18,111 nucleotides of DNA, taken from Rohdeia sp044358925. GTDB taxonomy: Bacteria > Planctomycetota > UBA1135 > GCA-002686595. A program made the translations under genes and the position numbers. The notes beneath the pieces were generated by a model. That model ran no database searches, was not told where the DNA came from, and saw only the letters and a list, made by a program, of their open reading frames with translations. Below are positions 6,779 to 14,874 of the stretch, one piece after another. The number at the start of each line of letters is the position of its first letter. Within the stretch, counting starts at the first letter, position 1. The stretch spans positions 1-18,111 of the forward strand of contig JBIKNC010000076.1 in NCBI GenBank assembly GCA_044358925.1, in the 5' to 3' direction.

Positions 6779-9700
6779 TCAGCCGCGCAACAAGCCCTCC
6801 AGCGTCGCCTGGTCGAGGCGGCCGAGGTTGTCGTTCGCGAAGAGGTCATCGAGGAGCGCGCCCTTGCTCGCGGCGAGGTCCTTCACGCGTTCCTCGACGG
6901 TGCCGCGCGCGATCAGGCGGTAGGCGAAGACGGGGCGCGTTTGGCCATGGCGGTGCGCGCGATCGATGGCCTGGCGCTCGGCGGCGGGATTCCACCACGG
7001 GTCGAGCAGGAAGACGGTGTCGGCGGCGGAGAGATCGAGGCCGGTGCCGCCCGCTTTGAGCGAGACGAGGAAGACGTGGACGGACGGATCGGTTTGGAAG
7101 CGTTCGACGCGCGCGGCGCGGTTGCGCGTGTCGCCGTCGAGCAGCTCGTAGCGGATGCGGCGCGCGTCGAGCAGCGGCGGGAGTTTGTGCAGGAGGCTCG
7201 TGAACTGGCTGAAGACGAGCGTCTTGCGGCCCTCGCGCGCGAGCAGTTCGAGGCGCGGTAGGAGGATGTCGAACTTGGCGCTCGGCACGTCGGCGAGTGT
7301 GTCGTCGAGGAGCCCGACGTGGCACGCGGCTTGGCGCAGGCGCAAGAGGTGCGTGAGCACGTTCGCGGAAGAATTGCCGTTCGTGGCCGCGACCGCTGTC
7401 GTCGCGTCGTCGAGATGCAGATCCTCGCGCGCACGTCGGCGCAGCGCCTCGTAGCGCGCGAGCTGCTCACCCTCGAGTTCGCACCACAGCACGTCCTCGG
7501 TGCGCGGCGGCAACTCGGCGAGCACCTCGTCCTTCGTGCGGCGCAGGAACACCGGCCCGAGCGCGGCCATGAGGTCCTTCGCGCTGCGCTCGTCCGACAA
7601 CTTCTCGAGTGCCGCGGCTCGCGGGCCGAGCAGGCCCGGATTGAGGAAGGCCATCAGCGCGGCGAGTTCACCGAGGTGGTTCTCGATCGGCGTGCCCGAC
7701 AGCGCGAGGCGCGCGCGCGACTGCAGCGCACGCGCGGCGGCGGCGACCTGGCTCGCGGCGTTCTTGACGTTCTGCGATTCGTCGAGCACGACGACGTCCC
7801 ACGGAGTGCTCGCGAAGAGCTCCGCGTCCTGACGCAGCGTGCCGTAGCTCGTCAGCACGAGGTCGGCGCGGCGCGCTTGTTCGAGATCGCGACGTCCGCC
7901 GGTGAACTCGGCCACGGTGAGTGTGGGCGCGGCGCGGCGCGCGAGTTCGCTCCAGTGATGGACGACCGAGAGCGGCGCGACGACGAGCGACGGCCCGTCC
8001 GCGAGGCCTTGCTCCTTGCGTTGCACGAGGCGCGCGAGCACCTGCACCGTCTTGCCCAGGCCCATGTCGTCAGCGAGGCAACCGCCCAGGCCCAAGCGCT
8101 CGAGGCCGGCGAACCAGGCCAGCGCGGCGAGTTGGTAGGGGCGCAACGGGAAGGCGAACGTGCGCGGCGGCGGCGGCGCCTCGCTGCCGTCGAACGCGGC
8201 GCGCGCGCGGCGCACGGACTCGGGCAGCGGCGCACCGAGGCCCGCGAGCAGCGGCGCCGCGAACCAACCGCGCGCGACGTCGACGTACACGCGTCCGTTC
8301 GCAGTGCGACCGAGGCGCGCGGCCCACACGAGGGCGCGGCGCAGCGCGCCGGGCAGCAGGCCGCTCGTGCCGTCGGCGAAGTCGATGCGACCGCTCGGTG
8401 CGGCGGCGAGCAACTCCGCGAGCGACAACCGCCGCGCACCGAAGCGCGCGAAACCGTCGAGCACGAGTTCGTGCCCGCCGTCCGTGCCGGGCACCTCGCG
8501 CGCGTCGACGCTGACTTCGTCGGGCAGTCGCTGCGGCAGTCCGGCGAGGTCGAGTTCCCAGTCGCGCTCGAGTGCTTCACCGAGCACCGCGTCGAGCATC
8601 TCGCGCGGCACGCTCCCGTCGCGGCGCGTGAGTTCCTGCGGCGCGGCCGGCAGCCCGCCCGCCGCGAGGAACAGCGCGAGCACACGCGCCTCGACGTCGG
8701 GTGAACGGCGCCGCTGTTCGCCGTTCTCGAGCGGCACCGTTTCGGTCGGGTCGCTCGCACGCACGAAACGCGCGCCGTAGCGGAACGCGATGCGCGCATC
8801 GATCTCGAGTGTGTCGCGCGGGTGCGCGCCGAGCATGTCGTGGTGCGCACCGCCCGCCGCGCCGTGGTGCGCGACGCGCACCGCTTCCAGTTCGAGCCGC
8901 ACGCCGCGCGGCAGCGCTTCATCGACGCGCGGCCCGAGGCCCGGCAGTCCGGCGCGCGCTGCGAGTGCGCGCAGCTCGTTCGCCTCGCGCGCCGGCGCCG
9001 CGATTCCGCCCTTGCGCGCGACTTCGAGCACGGCCGCGTCCGACGCGCGCGCCGAGAGTCGCACGAGCCGATCCTCCGCGACCGCGAACCCGATCGCGGG
9101 CCACGCGCCGTTGTCCTCGAGTTCGACCCACTCGTCGTCGTGCACGAGGCCGGCGAGGAGTGCGACGTCCGCGCCGCGCGGCTCGAGTCGCAGTGCGAGT
9201 TGCACCGCGCCGACATCGGAGTGCCGCAGCGTCTCGCCCGCGAACTCGAGGCGCCCCGCGCGCACGAGCAGCGGCAGCACCGCTTCCGCGCGTGCCGCGT
9301 CGAGCGCGATCACTTCGCCGAGTTGGGTGCCCGCGTCGCCGGTCAGACGTGCGAGCACCGCGCGATCGAGTTCGTCGCCGAGGCGCCGCCAGTCGACGCC
9401 GCTCGGCAACGCGGCCGCGTCGTTCGTGCGCACCTCGAGACCCGCGCGGCCCGCGCGATCGACGAGGGCGTAGACGAGGCGCGCGTGCCCGACGACACCG
9501 AGCCACGGATCGCGCCGCGAACGTGCGAAACGCTCCGCCGTGTCGGCGAGTGCGCGGCGCCAGCCGGTCGGCTCGTCCGCACGCGGCGCGGCCGCGCGCC
9601 CGTCGCCGCCGATCAGCCCGCGCTGCGCCGCTTCGAGCGCCGCCGCGTACAGGTGTTTGCACGGCCCGAAGCGCCCGAACGCGGGGCACGAGCAGCTCCC

Positions 9701-9916
9701 GTACCAGCGTCCTTCGCCCGCCACCTGTTGGCGTTCGAGCGCGACGCGGTAGCGCTCGCCGCCCTGCACCGTCGCGACGACGCGCGCGCTGGTCGCCTCG
9801 TGCAAGTCGACCGCGCCGCCCGTGAAGTACTCGTGCGCCTTGACGCGCGTGCGCCGCGGCACGACCTGGCCGAGGTGGCGCAGGAGCAGCGCGTCGAGTT
9901 CGTCCGGCGAGTGCAT
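6779..9916 (-). CDS. SWIM zinc-finger plus SNF2-family helicase
   Basis: This 1045-aa protein is a Swi2/Snf2-type superfamily 2 ATPase, expected to translocate on duplex DNA and remodel DNA-protein complexes. A SWIM zinc finger lies at 75-88 (C75-x-C77, then C86-x-H88). About 450 residues without recognisable motifs follow. The helicase core begins near 587: Q-like segment LRPYQLAALAWF, Walker A DDMGLGKT (616-623), Walker B DESQ (712-715), motif III SGTPIEN, motif V GGTGLDLS and motif VI IDRAHRHGQ (984-992). Both RecA-like lobes are complete. The ATG at 9916 is the only sensible start; the open frame beyond it runs antisense to tatD. SWIM-SNF2 proteins are widespread in bacteria and mostly uncharacterised. 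No partner genes of SNF2-containing defence systems such as DISARM are present, so a housekeeping DNA role is more likely. Confidence 0.93.
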   Translation of the reverse strand: MHSPDELDALLLRHLGQVVPRRTRVKAHEYFTGGAVDLHEATSARVVATVQGGERYRVALERQQVAGEGRWYGSCSCPAFGRFGPCKHLYAAALEAAQRGLIGGDGRAAAPRADEPTGWRRALADTAERFARSRRDPWLGVVGHARLVYALVDRAGRAGLEVRTNDAAALPSGVDWRRLGDELDRAVLARLTGDAGTQLGEVIALDAARAEAVLPLLVRAGRLEFAGETLRHSDVGAVQLALRLEPRGADVALLAGLVHDDEWVELEDNGAWPAIGFAVAEDRLVRLSARASDAAVLEVARKGGIAAPAREANELRALAARAGLPGLGPRVDEALPRGVRLELEAVRVAHHGAAGGAHHDMLGAHPRDTLEIDARIAFRYGARFVRASDPTETVPLENGEQRRRSPDVEARVLALFLAAGGLPAAPQELTRRDGSVPREMLDAVLGEALERDWELDLAGLPQRLPDEVSVDAREVPGTDGGHELVLDGFARFGARRLSLAELLAAAPSGRIDFADGTSGLLPGALRRALVWAARLGRTANGRVYVDVARGWFAAPLLAGLGAPLPESVRRARAAFDGSEAPPPPRTFAFPLRPYQLAALAWFAGLERLGLGGCLADDMGLGKTVQVLARLVQRKEQGLADGPSLVVAPLSVVHHWSELARRAAPTLTVAEFTGGRRDLEQARRADLVLTSYGTLRQDAELFASTPWDVVVLDESQNVKNAASQVAAAARALQSRARLALSGTPIENHLGELAALMAFLNPGLLGPRAAALEKLSDERSAKDLMAALGPVFLRRTKDEVLAELPPRTEDVLWCELEGEQLARYEALRRRAREDLHLDDATTAVAATNGNSSANVLTHLLRLRQAACHVGLLDDTLADVPSAKFDILLPRLELLAREGRKTLVFSQFTSLLHKLPPLLDARRIRYELLDGDTRNRAARVERFQTDPSVHVFLVSLKAGGTGLDLSAADTVFLLDPWWNPAAERQAIDRAHRHGQTRPVFAYRLIARGTVEERVKDLAASKGALLDDLFANDNLGRLDQATLEGLLRG

Positions 9917-10003
9917 GCCGGCGATCGTAGGCGCCGCTCGATCGAGCTGCATCCGTCCTGGCGCGTTCGCCCTGCGCACCGCACCTCGTATCCTCTCGCG
10001 CGC
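9917..10003. promoter_or_regulatory. Divergent intergenic region between SNF2 helicase and tatD
   Basis: These 87 bases separate two divergently transcribed genes and must hold the promoters of both units. I see no convincing -35/-10 pair, no copy of the GGGAAC-N17-CGTA element, and no Shine-Dalgarno sequence directly before either the ATG at 9916 or the GTG at 10004. The assignment as a regulatory region rests on gene layout only. Confidence 0.4.
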
Positions 10004-10804
10004 GTGGAACTCGTCGACATCGCGGCCAACCTGACCAGCAGCCAGTTCGACGCCGATCGCGCGGCCGTGATCGAGCGCGCCCTGGCGGCGGGCGTCGAGA
10101 CGATGGTCGTGCTCGGCCTGAACGTGCCGGACGTGCGGCGCGCCGTCGAACTCGCACATCGCCACCCGCAGCACCTCGTCGCTACCGCGGGCGTCCATCC
10201 GCACTCGGCCGGCGAATTCGGCGATGCACAGATCGCCGAGCTGCGCGAACTCGTGCACGACCCCGCGATCGTCGCGGTGGGGGAGTGCGGCTTCGACTTC
10301 CACCGCATGTGGTCCGACGAGGCCAGCCAGCGGCGCTGCGTCGACGCGCACGTCGAACTCGCGATCGCGACCGGGCTGCCGCTCTACCTGCACGAACGCG
10401 AGGCGCGCGTCGCACTCGTCGATGCGATCGCGCCGCGTCGCAGCGAACTTTCCGACGTCGTCGTGCACTGCTTCACCGGCTCGGCCGCGGACCTCGACGC
10501 GTACCTCGCGCTCGACCTGCACATCGGCATCACGGGCTGGATCTGTGACGAGCGTCGCGGCGCCCATCTGCTCGAACTCGTCGCGCGCATCCCCGAGGAC
10601 CGGCTGATGATCGAGACCGACGCGCCGTATCTGTTGCCGCGCACGCTGCGCCCCGCGCCGCCGTCGCGCCGCAACGAACCCGCGTTCCTGCCGGAGGTCG
10701 TGCGCACGATCGCACGCGCCACGGGCCGCAGTGAGGCGCGCGTCGCCGAGGCGAGCACCGCCGTCGCGCGCCGCTTCTTCCGCCTCGCGGAGCGCGTGCG
10801 ATGA
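10004..10804 (+). CDS. tatD: TatD family metal-dependent DNase
   Basis: This 266-aa protein closely follows Escherichia coli TatD itself rather than the YcfH or YjjV branches. It begins with the TatD-type ELVDIAANLTSSQF, which lacks the HxH metal motif of the other branches. It continues with TAGVHPH (61-67), GECGFDF (Glu94), LYLHERE (His130), VVHCFTGS (His155), IGITGWICDERRG and LMIETDAPYLLPR (Asp206). These are the metal and catalytic positions of the family. TatD is a cytoplasmic magnesium-dependent 3'-5' exonuclease with a preference for single-stranded DNA, linked to DNA repair and nucleic acid turnover; despite its name it is not needed for Tat export, and no tat genes are here. The GTG at 10004 matches the E. 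coli protein start. Its stop overlaps the ATG of the next gene (ATGA, 10801-10804). Confidence 0.95.
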   Translation: MELVDIAANLTSSQFDADRAAVIERALAAGVETMVVLGLNVPDVRRAVELAHRHPQHLVATAGVHPHSAGEFGDAQIAELRELVHDPAIVAVGECGFDFHRMWSDEASQRRCVDAHVELAIATGLPLYLHEREARVALVDAIAPRRSELSDVVVHCFTGSAADLDAYLALDLHIGITGWICDERRGAHLLELVARIPEDRLMIETDAPYLLPRTLRPAPPSRRNEPAFLPEVVRTIARATGRSEARVAEASTAVARRFFRLAERVR

Positions 10805-12078
10805 ACACACGCGGACAAGCGGCCTCGTCGCCGTTCGGCGCGGCGACGCGGGCGGTCATGCCGGAGGACGACGTCGTGCGGCTCCTGCTGCTGCGCCACG
10901 GCGAGGTGGCGGGCTTCGAACAACGCATCGTGCGCGGTCAGATCGACCTCGCGCTCTCGGAGCGCGGGCGCGAACAACACGAGCGCCTCGCGCACTGGCT
11001 CGTCGCGCACGCGGCGAAGGTCGACCTCGTGTTCACGAGCGACCTCGTGCGCTGCCGCGATCTCGGTGAACGCGTCGCGCGGGCGAGCGGCGCGCCGCTC
11101 ACAGTCGTTCCCGCACTGCGCGAGCAGTCGATGGGCGCGTGGGAAGGCCTGCCGTGGGACGAGGTCTCGCGCCGCGAAGGCGCCGCGATCAACGCCTACT
11201 GGAACGACTACTTCCACGCCGCGCCGCCGGGCGGTGAGTCGATGGAAGCGCTCTTCGCGCGCGTCGCGGCGTGGTGGCACTCGCAGCGCGCGTCGTTCCG
11301 CGGCAAGACGGTCGCGATCGCGACGCACATCGGACCGTTGCGCGCATTCCTGTGCGAGCTGCTCGCGCGGCCCGGCACCGAAGCGCTGCGTTTCGCGCCG
11401 GCGATCGCGTCGTGCAGCGAAGTCCTCGTCAGCACACCCGGCGCGGTCGTGAACACACTAGGCGAGCGGCCGTGGCTCGCGGGCGACGGCCAAGCGCAGC
11501 GCCAGCTGCCGGCGCGAGCGACGCGCGAGCGCTGCATCGCACTCTCCGGCTCGGCCGGCACGGGCAAGACCACACTCGCGCGCGCACTCGCCGCGCGGCT
11601 CGACGTGCCCTACGTCGAAGAAGGCATGCGCCGTCGCCTCGAAGCCGGCCTCGACCTGCACACCCTCGACGGCGACGGCATGCGGCGCCTCAACCGTTCG
11701 TTGTGGGAAGAGCAGAAGGAGCAGTGCGAACGCGCCGCTGCAAAGCACGGCGGCTACGTCGCCGATCGTTCACACATCGACTTCGCCGCCTTCTGGTTGC
11801 ACTACGGCCTCTTCGACGACCAAGCAGCGACCGAGCGCATGCTCGCCGAGTCGGTCGCCGCCGCTCAGGACCAGTTCGTCGTGCTCCTGCCGCACGGCGC
11901 GCTGCCGCTCGTGCACGACGGCGTGCGTTCGACGAACCCGTGGATGCAGTTGCGCTTCCAGTTGTTGGTGGAAGGTCTGCTGGAGCGCCACCAACCCGCC
12001 GAGCGCTTCCTTCGACTGTGCGGCGCCGCGAGTGTGGCCGCACGTGTCGAGCACGTGCTGGACTGCATCGGTCGCTGA
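10801..12078 (+). CDS. Histidine phosphatase fused to NadR-like P-loop ATPase/kinase domain
   Basis: This 425-aa protein joins two enzymes. The N-terminal half (about 25-225) is a histidine phosphatase of the phosphoglycerate-mutase-like superfamily: LLLRHGE with catalytic His33, an acid segment LREQSMGAWEG with Glu108, and a second catalytic histidine in ATHIGPLRAF (His176). The C-terminal half (about 243-425) is a P-loop domain with Walker A SGSAGTGKTTLARALA (GSAGTGKT at 250-257), an acidic-basic segment YVEEGMRRR and ADRSHIDFAAFW. This order resembles the AAA_28/NadR kinase type. The first could dephosphorylate what the second phosphorylates, as in 6-phosphofructo-2-kinase/fructose-2,6-bisphosphatase, but with domains in the opposite order; that is inference. 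The start at 10801 overlaps the tatD stop. An alternative ATG at 10858 would remove 19 non-conserved residues. The substrate is unknown; a nucleoside or small phosphorylated metabolite is plausible. Confidence 0.85.
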   Translation: MNTRGQAASSPFGAATRAVMPEDDVVRLLLLRHGEVAGFEQRIVRGQIDLALSERGREQHERLAHWLVAHAAKVDLVFTSDLVRCRDLGERVARASGAPLTVVPALREQSMGAWEGLPWDEVSRREGAAINAYWNDYFHAAPPGGESMEALFARVAAWWHSQRASFRGKTVAIATHIGPLRAFLCELLARPGTEALRFAPAIASCSEVLVSTPGAVVNTLGERPWLAGDGQAQRQLPARATRERCIALSGSAGTGKTTLARALAARLDVPYVEEGMRRRLEAGLDLHTLDGDGMRRLNRSLWEEQKEQCERAAAKHGGYVADRSHIDFAAFWLHYGLFDDQAATERMLAESVAAAQDQFVVLLPHGALPLVHDGVRSTNPWMQLRFQLLVEGLLERHQPAERFLRLCGAASVAARVEHVLDCIGR

Positions 12079-12088
12079 CGCGCGACGT

Positions 12089-13393
12089 TCACTGCGATCT
12101 GCCCACGATCGCGTCGCGCACGGCCCGCAAGCGTGCGGACTCGGCCGCGTCGACGATCGGGGAACGCTCGCCCGGATCGCGGGCGACGTCGAACAGCTTC
12201 TCCTCGCCGTCGTGGCTGACGAGCTTCATGAGCTTCGCGTCGATCACGGCCCAACAGTCCTGGGCGTAGATGCCCGGGTCGAAGTTGAACGTGTTGTGGA
12301 CGTAGATCGGAGCGCGCGGCGGCGCGTCACCGATCAACGCACGTGCGAAGCTCACGCTGTCTTCGAAACCTGACCCTGGCGCGGCGCCGCACAGCTCGAG
12401 GACGGTCCGAGGCACGTCGACCGCGTGGGCGAGGTGCTCGGAGATCCCAGGTTCCACGCGCGGACCGACGACGAACAACGGAACGTTGACGCCACCTTGC
12501 CAGGCCGAGAGCTTGTAACCCCGTGAGCGCCTCGTCGGCGGCGGCACTTGGTGCGGCGTGCCGTTGTCCGAGAAAACGAACAGGTAGGTGTTCGAGAAGT
12601 CGATCGCTGCGACGAGGTCGCCGAGGAGGTGATCGAGTGCCAGTACCGAAGACTCGTATCGATCGCGGGTCGACTTGCCCACGACGTGGCCGGCCGGCAG
12701 GAGTTCGGCGGGCGGCGGCGTGAACGGCTCGTGCGGTGTGAAGTAGTTCACGACCGCGAACCGCGGGGCGTCGGGCGAAGCGCTCCACCACGCCTCGAAG
12801 GCCGCGGTGACGGCGCTGCTGCTGTACTCGTACGAAGGGAGCATCACACCGTCGTCGATCCGGTGCCACTCGAAGTGTGTGTCGTCGCCCTCGCGTCCGA
12901 GGTTGCCGGGGTTGCCCGCGAGCCAACGGTCGTATCCGTGCTCGCGTGCCGACTCGCGCAGCAGCGTGTCGGCGCGCGTGCTCACGTGCCACTTGCCGAA
13001 GCAGGCGGTCGCGTAGCCACGCTCTCCGAGTGCTTCAGCGATCGAGATTCGTTGGGGCGGGACACCATGCTCCTCGAGGCTATGCGGATTGAGCACACCG
13101 TGCACACCATCGCGCACGCTGTAGCGACCGAATTGGAGTGCGGCTCGCGACGGAGAGCAGGTGGGGCAGACGAAGAAGTTCGCGAAGAAGCGCCCGCGCG
13201 ACGCGAGCGCCATGAGTGTCTTGGGCGCGAGCGTCTCCAGATCCTCCATACCCATGTCGTCGATCACGACCACGACCACGTTCGGGCGCGACTTCGACGG
13301 TGCCGACTCCGACGGCACGACCGCCGGGGACGAGTGAACGGTTGCGAGCGCGGCGAAGAGCGCGAAGAGCCGCAGACGGGCGAAGGCGAACAT
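12089..13393 (-). CDS. Secreted formylglycine-dependent sulfatase (third of tandem array)
   Basis: This 434-aa member of the type I sulfatase family hydrolyses sulfate esters using a formylglycine made from a cysteine. That cysteine is Cys79 in CSPSR (79-83), the canonical C-x-P-x-R motif. Metal and active-site residues are visible at VIDDMG (Asp45, Asp46), GKWH (Lys134, His136), TPHEPF (His221) and SDNG (Asp276, Asn277), and the C-terminal LFDVARDPGE segment is typical. The ATG at 13393 was preferred to a GTG seven codons upstream because it begins a signal peptide (MFAFARLRLFALFAALATVHSS), so the enzyme is probably periplasmic or secreted. It is closely related to the two sulfatases upstream. 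It is separated from the nearest by 119 nt, so it may have its own promoter. No maturase (FGE or anSME) gene is in the window. The sulfated substrate is not known. Confidence 0.93.
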   Translation of the reverse strand: MFAFARLRLFALFAALATVHSSPAVVPSESAPSKSRPNVVVVVIDDMGMEDLETLAPKTLMALASRGRFFANFFVCPTCSPSRAALQFGRYSVRDGVHGVLNPHSLEEHGVPPQRISIAEALGERGYATACFGKWHVSTRADTLLRESAREHGYDRWLAGNPGNLGREGDDTHFEWHRIDDGVMLPSYEYSSSAVTAAFEAWWSASPDAPRFAVVNYFTPHEPFTPPPAELLPAGHVVGKSTRDRYESSVLALDHLLGDLVAAIDFSNTYLFVFSDNGTPHQVPPPTRRSRGYKLSAWQGGVNVPLFVVGPRVEPGISEHLAHAVDVPRTVLELCGAAPGSGFEDSVSFARALIGDAPPRAPIYVHNTFNFDPGIYAQDCWAVIDAKLMKLVSHDGEEKLFDVARDPGERSPIVDAAESARLRAVRDAIVGRSQ

Positions 13394-13463
13394 GGGCGTG
13401 AGCGGCCCGGGCACCGAGCCGGCCGCTCACCACCGAGTCTGGAGCCCGCGACGCAGCTCGGTC

Positions 13464-13491
13464 GTCACGAACTCGGTGACTTCGAGGTGAC
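13464..13491. repeat. GTCAC/GTGAC repeat cluster in gap between two sulfatase genes
   Basis: The 119-nt gap between sulfatase genes (13394-13512) contains GTCAC at 13464-13468 facing GTGAC at 13476-13480, a short inverted repeat with a 7-nt spacer. A second copy of GGTGAC at 13486-13491 lies 11 bp after the first GGTGAC (13475-13480), about one helical turn. This could be a regulator-binding site for the last sulfatase gene. The elements are short and could arise by chance, so the call is tentative. The rest of the gap shows nothing recognisable. Confidence 0.25.
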
Positions 13492-13512
13492 GGCGCGGCG
13501 CACGCCGAGGGC

Positions 13513-14874
13513 TCAACGCTCGTCGGACTTGCCCGCTTCGAGATCTTGCGCGATCAGGATGTAGCGCCGCAGCTCCGCGCGCAGGACGGCGACGCGCTCT
13601 TCGTCTTCGATCGGCGTCGCTTCGTATGGGTCGGTCGGCAGGTGGAAGAGCGACTGCTCTTCGTCCGTGCGCACGTACTTCCAGCCCTCGGCGTCGATCG
13701 CGGCGCCGAGGAGCGGGGCAGGGTTCTTCATCTTCCGACCGAACACCACGACCGGCGCGCGCGCCGGTGCGTCGCCGACCAGGCTCTGTGCGAAGCTCAC
13801 ACTGTCCTCGAACGACGGTTCGGCGGGCGCGCCGCACAGCTCGAGCAGCGTCGCCGGAACGTCGACGACGTGCACGAGGTGCGACGACTCACCTTGGACG
13901 ACGTCGGGTCCCACCACGATCAACGGCACGTTGACGCCGCCCTGCCAGACGGTGTGTTTGTAGCCACGCGAACGAGCGTCCACGGGCCAGTCGCTTTGAG
14001 GTGTGCCGTTGTCCGAGAGCACGATCAGGTACGTGTTCGACGTGTCGACGGCCGCTGCCACACGACCGATCAGTGTGTCCACTGCGACGACGCAGTTCTC
14101 GAAAGCCTCACGTGGGGTTGCCGGGAACTCGTGGCCGTTCGCGATCAGTTCCTTCGGCGGGTGGGTGTACGGAGTGTGCGGAGCGAACAGGTTCACGACG
14201 GCGAAGCGCGGGCGCTCCTCGTCCTTCTTCCACCAGTCGACGAACGCATCGACGACGGCTTCCGAAGCGTACTCCTGCGAGAGCGTCACGACGCCGTCGT
14301 CGCCGCGCTCCCAGTTGCGGTGGTTGTGGATGTCCAGGCGCGCGAGGTTGGATGGATTACCGGCGAGCCAGTGGTCGTAGCCGAACGCGCGCGCGGCATC
14401 GGCCAACGAACCCACGCCCTTCGCGTTCGGGAACTCGGCGAGTGTGCTGAGGTGCCATTTGCCGAACAGCGCCGTTGCAAATCCCGCGTCGTGCAGCGCG
14501 GAGCCGATCGACCGCCGGCTCCTGTCCGCGCCGATCTGCCCTTCTGAATGGGTCGCGAGGACGCTCCACACGCCGTCGCGCAAGCCCTGGCGCCCGAACT
14601 GCAGCGAGTAGCGCGACGGTGTGCACGCGGGATGGACGTAGAAGGACGTGTAACTGCGCCCACGCGCCGCCAGCGCGTCGATGTTCGGCACGGGGACCGA
14701 TTCGAGGTCCTCCTTGCCGAGGTCGTCGATGACGACCACGACGAAGTTCGGACGCGTGGGGGCCGGGCTCGCGGCGGGCGCCTCACCGTCCGCTACGTCC
14801 TGCGCGCGCGCCGCACAGAGACACAGCGCGAAGAGCAGGACGAGGAGCGAAGCACGTGTGGTCGTCGTCGTCAT
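13513..14874 (-). CDS. Secreted formylglycine-dependent sulfatase (second of tandem array)
   Basis: This 453-aa type I sulfatase has the activation motif CTPSR (Cys84, residues 84-88). It keeps VIDDLG (Asp50, Asp51), GKWH (Lys139, His141), APHTPY (His233) and SDNG (Asp288, Asn289), so it should be active. An N-terminal signal peptide (LLVLLFALCLCAARAQ) predicts export with cleavage after about residue 24. It differs from its two paralogues: the Cys three residues before the formylglycine site is replaced (HPACTPSR rather than CPTCSPSR), and the PHEPFTPPP loop reads PHTPYTHPP, hinting at a different substrate. Its ATG overlaps the stop of the preceding sulfatase gene (ATGA, 14871-14874), which fixes the start and indicates coupled translation. 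The C-terminus is charged (DLEAGKSDER). It likely acts with its neighbours on differently placed sulfate groups of one glycan. Confidence 0.93.
   Translation of the reverse strand: MTTTTTRASLLVLLFALCLCAARAQDVADGEAPAASPAPTRPNFVVVVIDDLGKEDLESVPVPNIDALAARGRSYTSFYVHPACTPSRYSLQFGRQGLRDGVWSVLATHSEGQIGADRSRRSIGSALHDAGFATALFGKWHLSTLAEFPNAKGVGSLADAARAFGYDHWLAGNPSNLARLDIHNHRNWERGDDGVVTLSQEYASEAVVDAFVDWWKKDEERPRFAVVNLFAPHTPYTHPPKELIANGHEFPATPREAFENCVVAVDTLIGRVAAAVDTSNTYLIVLSDNGTPQSDWPVDARSRGYKHTVWQGGVNVPLIVVGPDVVQGESSHLVHVVDVPATLLELCGAPAEPSFEDSVSFAQSLVGDAPARAPVVVFGRKMKNPAPLLGAAIDAEGWKYVRTDEEQSLFHLPTDPYEATPIEDEERVAVLRAELRRYILIAQDLEAGKSDER

Noticed and set aside
6779..9916. SNF2 helicase as part of an antiphage defence system
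   Set aside because: No methyltransferase, phospholipase D, DUF1998 or other DISARM-type partners are nearby; the neighbours are tatD and a surface protein.
10004..10804. tatD as evidence for a twin-arginine export operon
   Set aside because: No tatA, tatB or tatC frames are present; TatD is a DNase found in many unrelated contexts.
9917..10810. N-terminal extension of the SNF2 frame to 1343 aa
   Set aside because: It is antisense to the whole tatD gene, which is strongly supported by its motifs. The helicase begins sensibly at ATG 9916.
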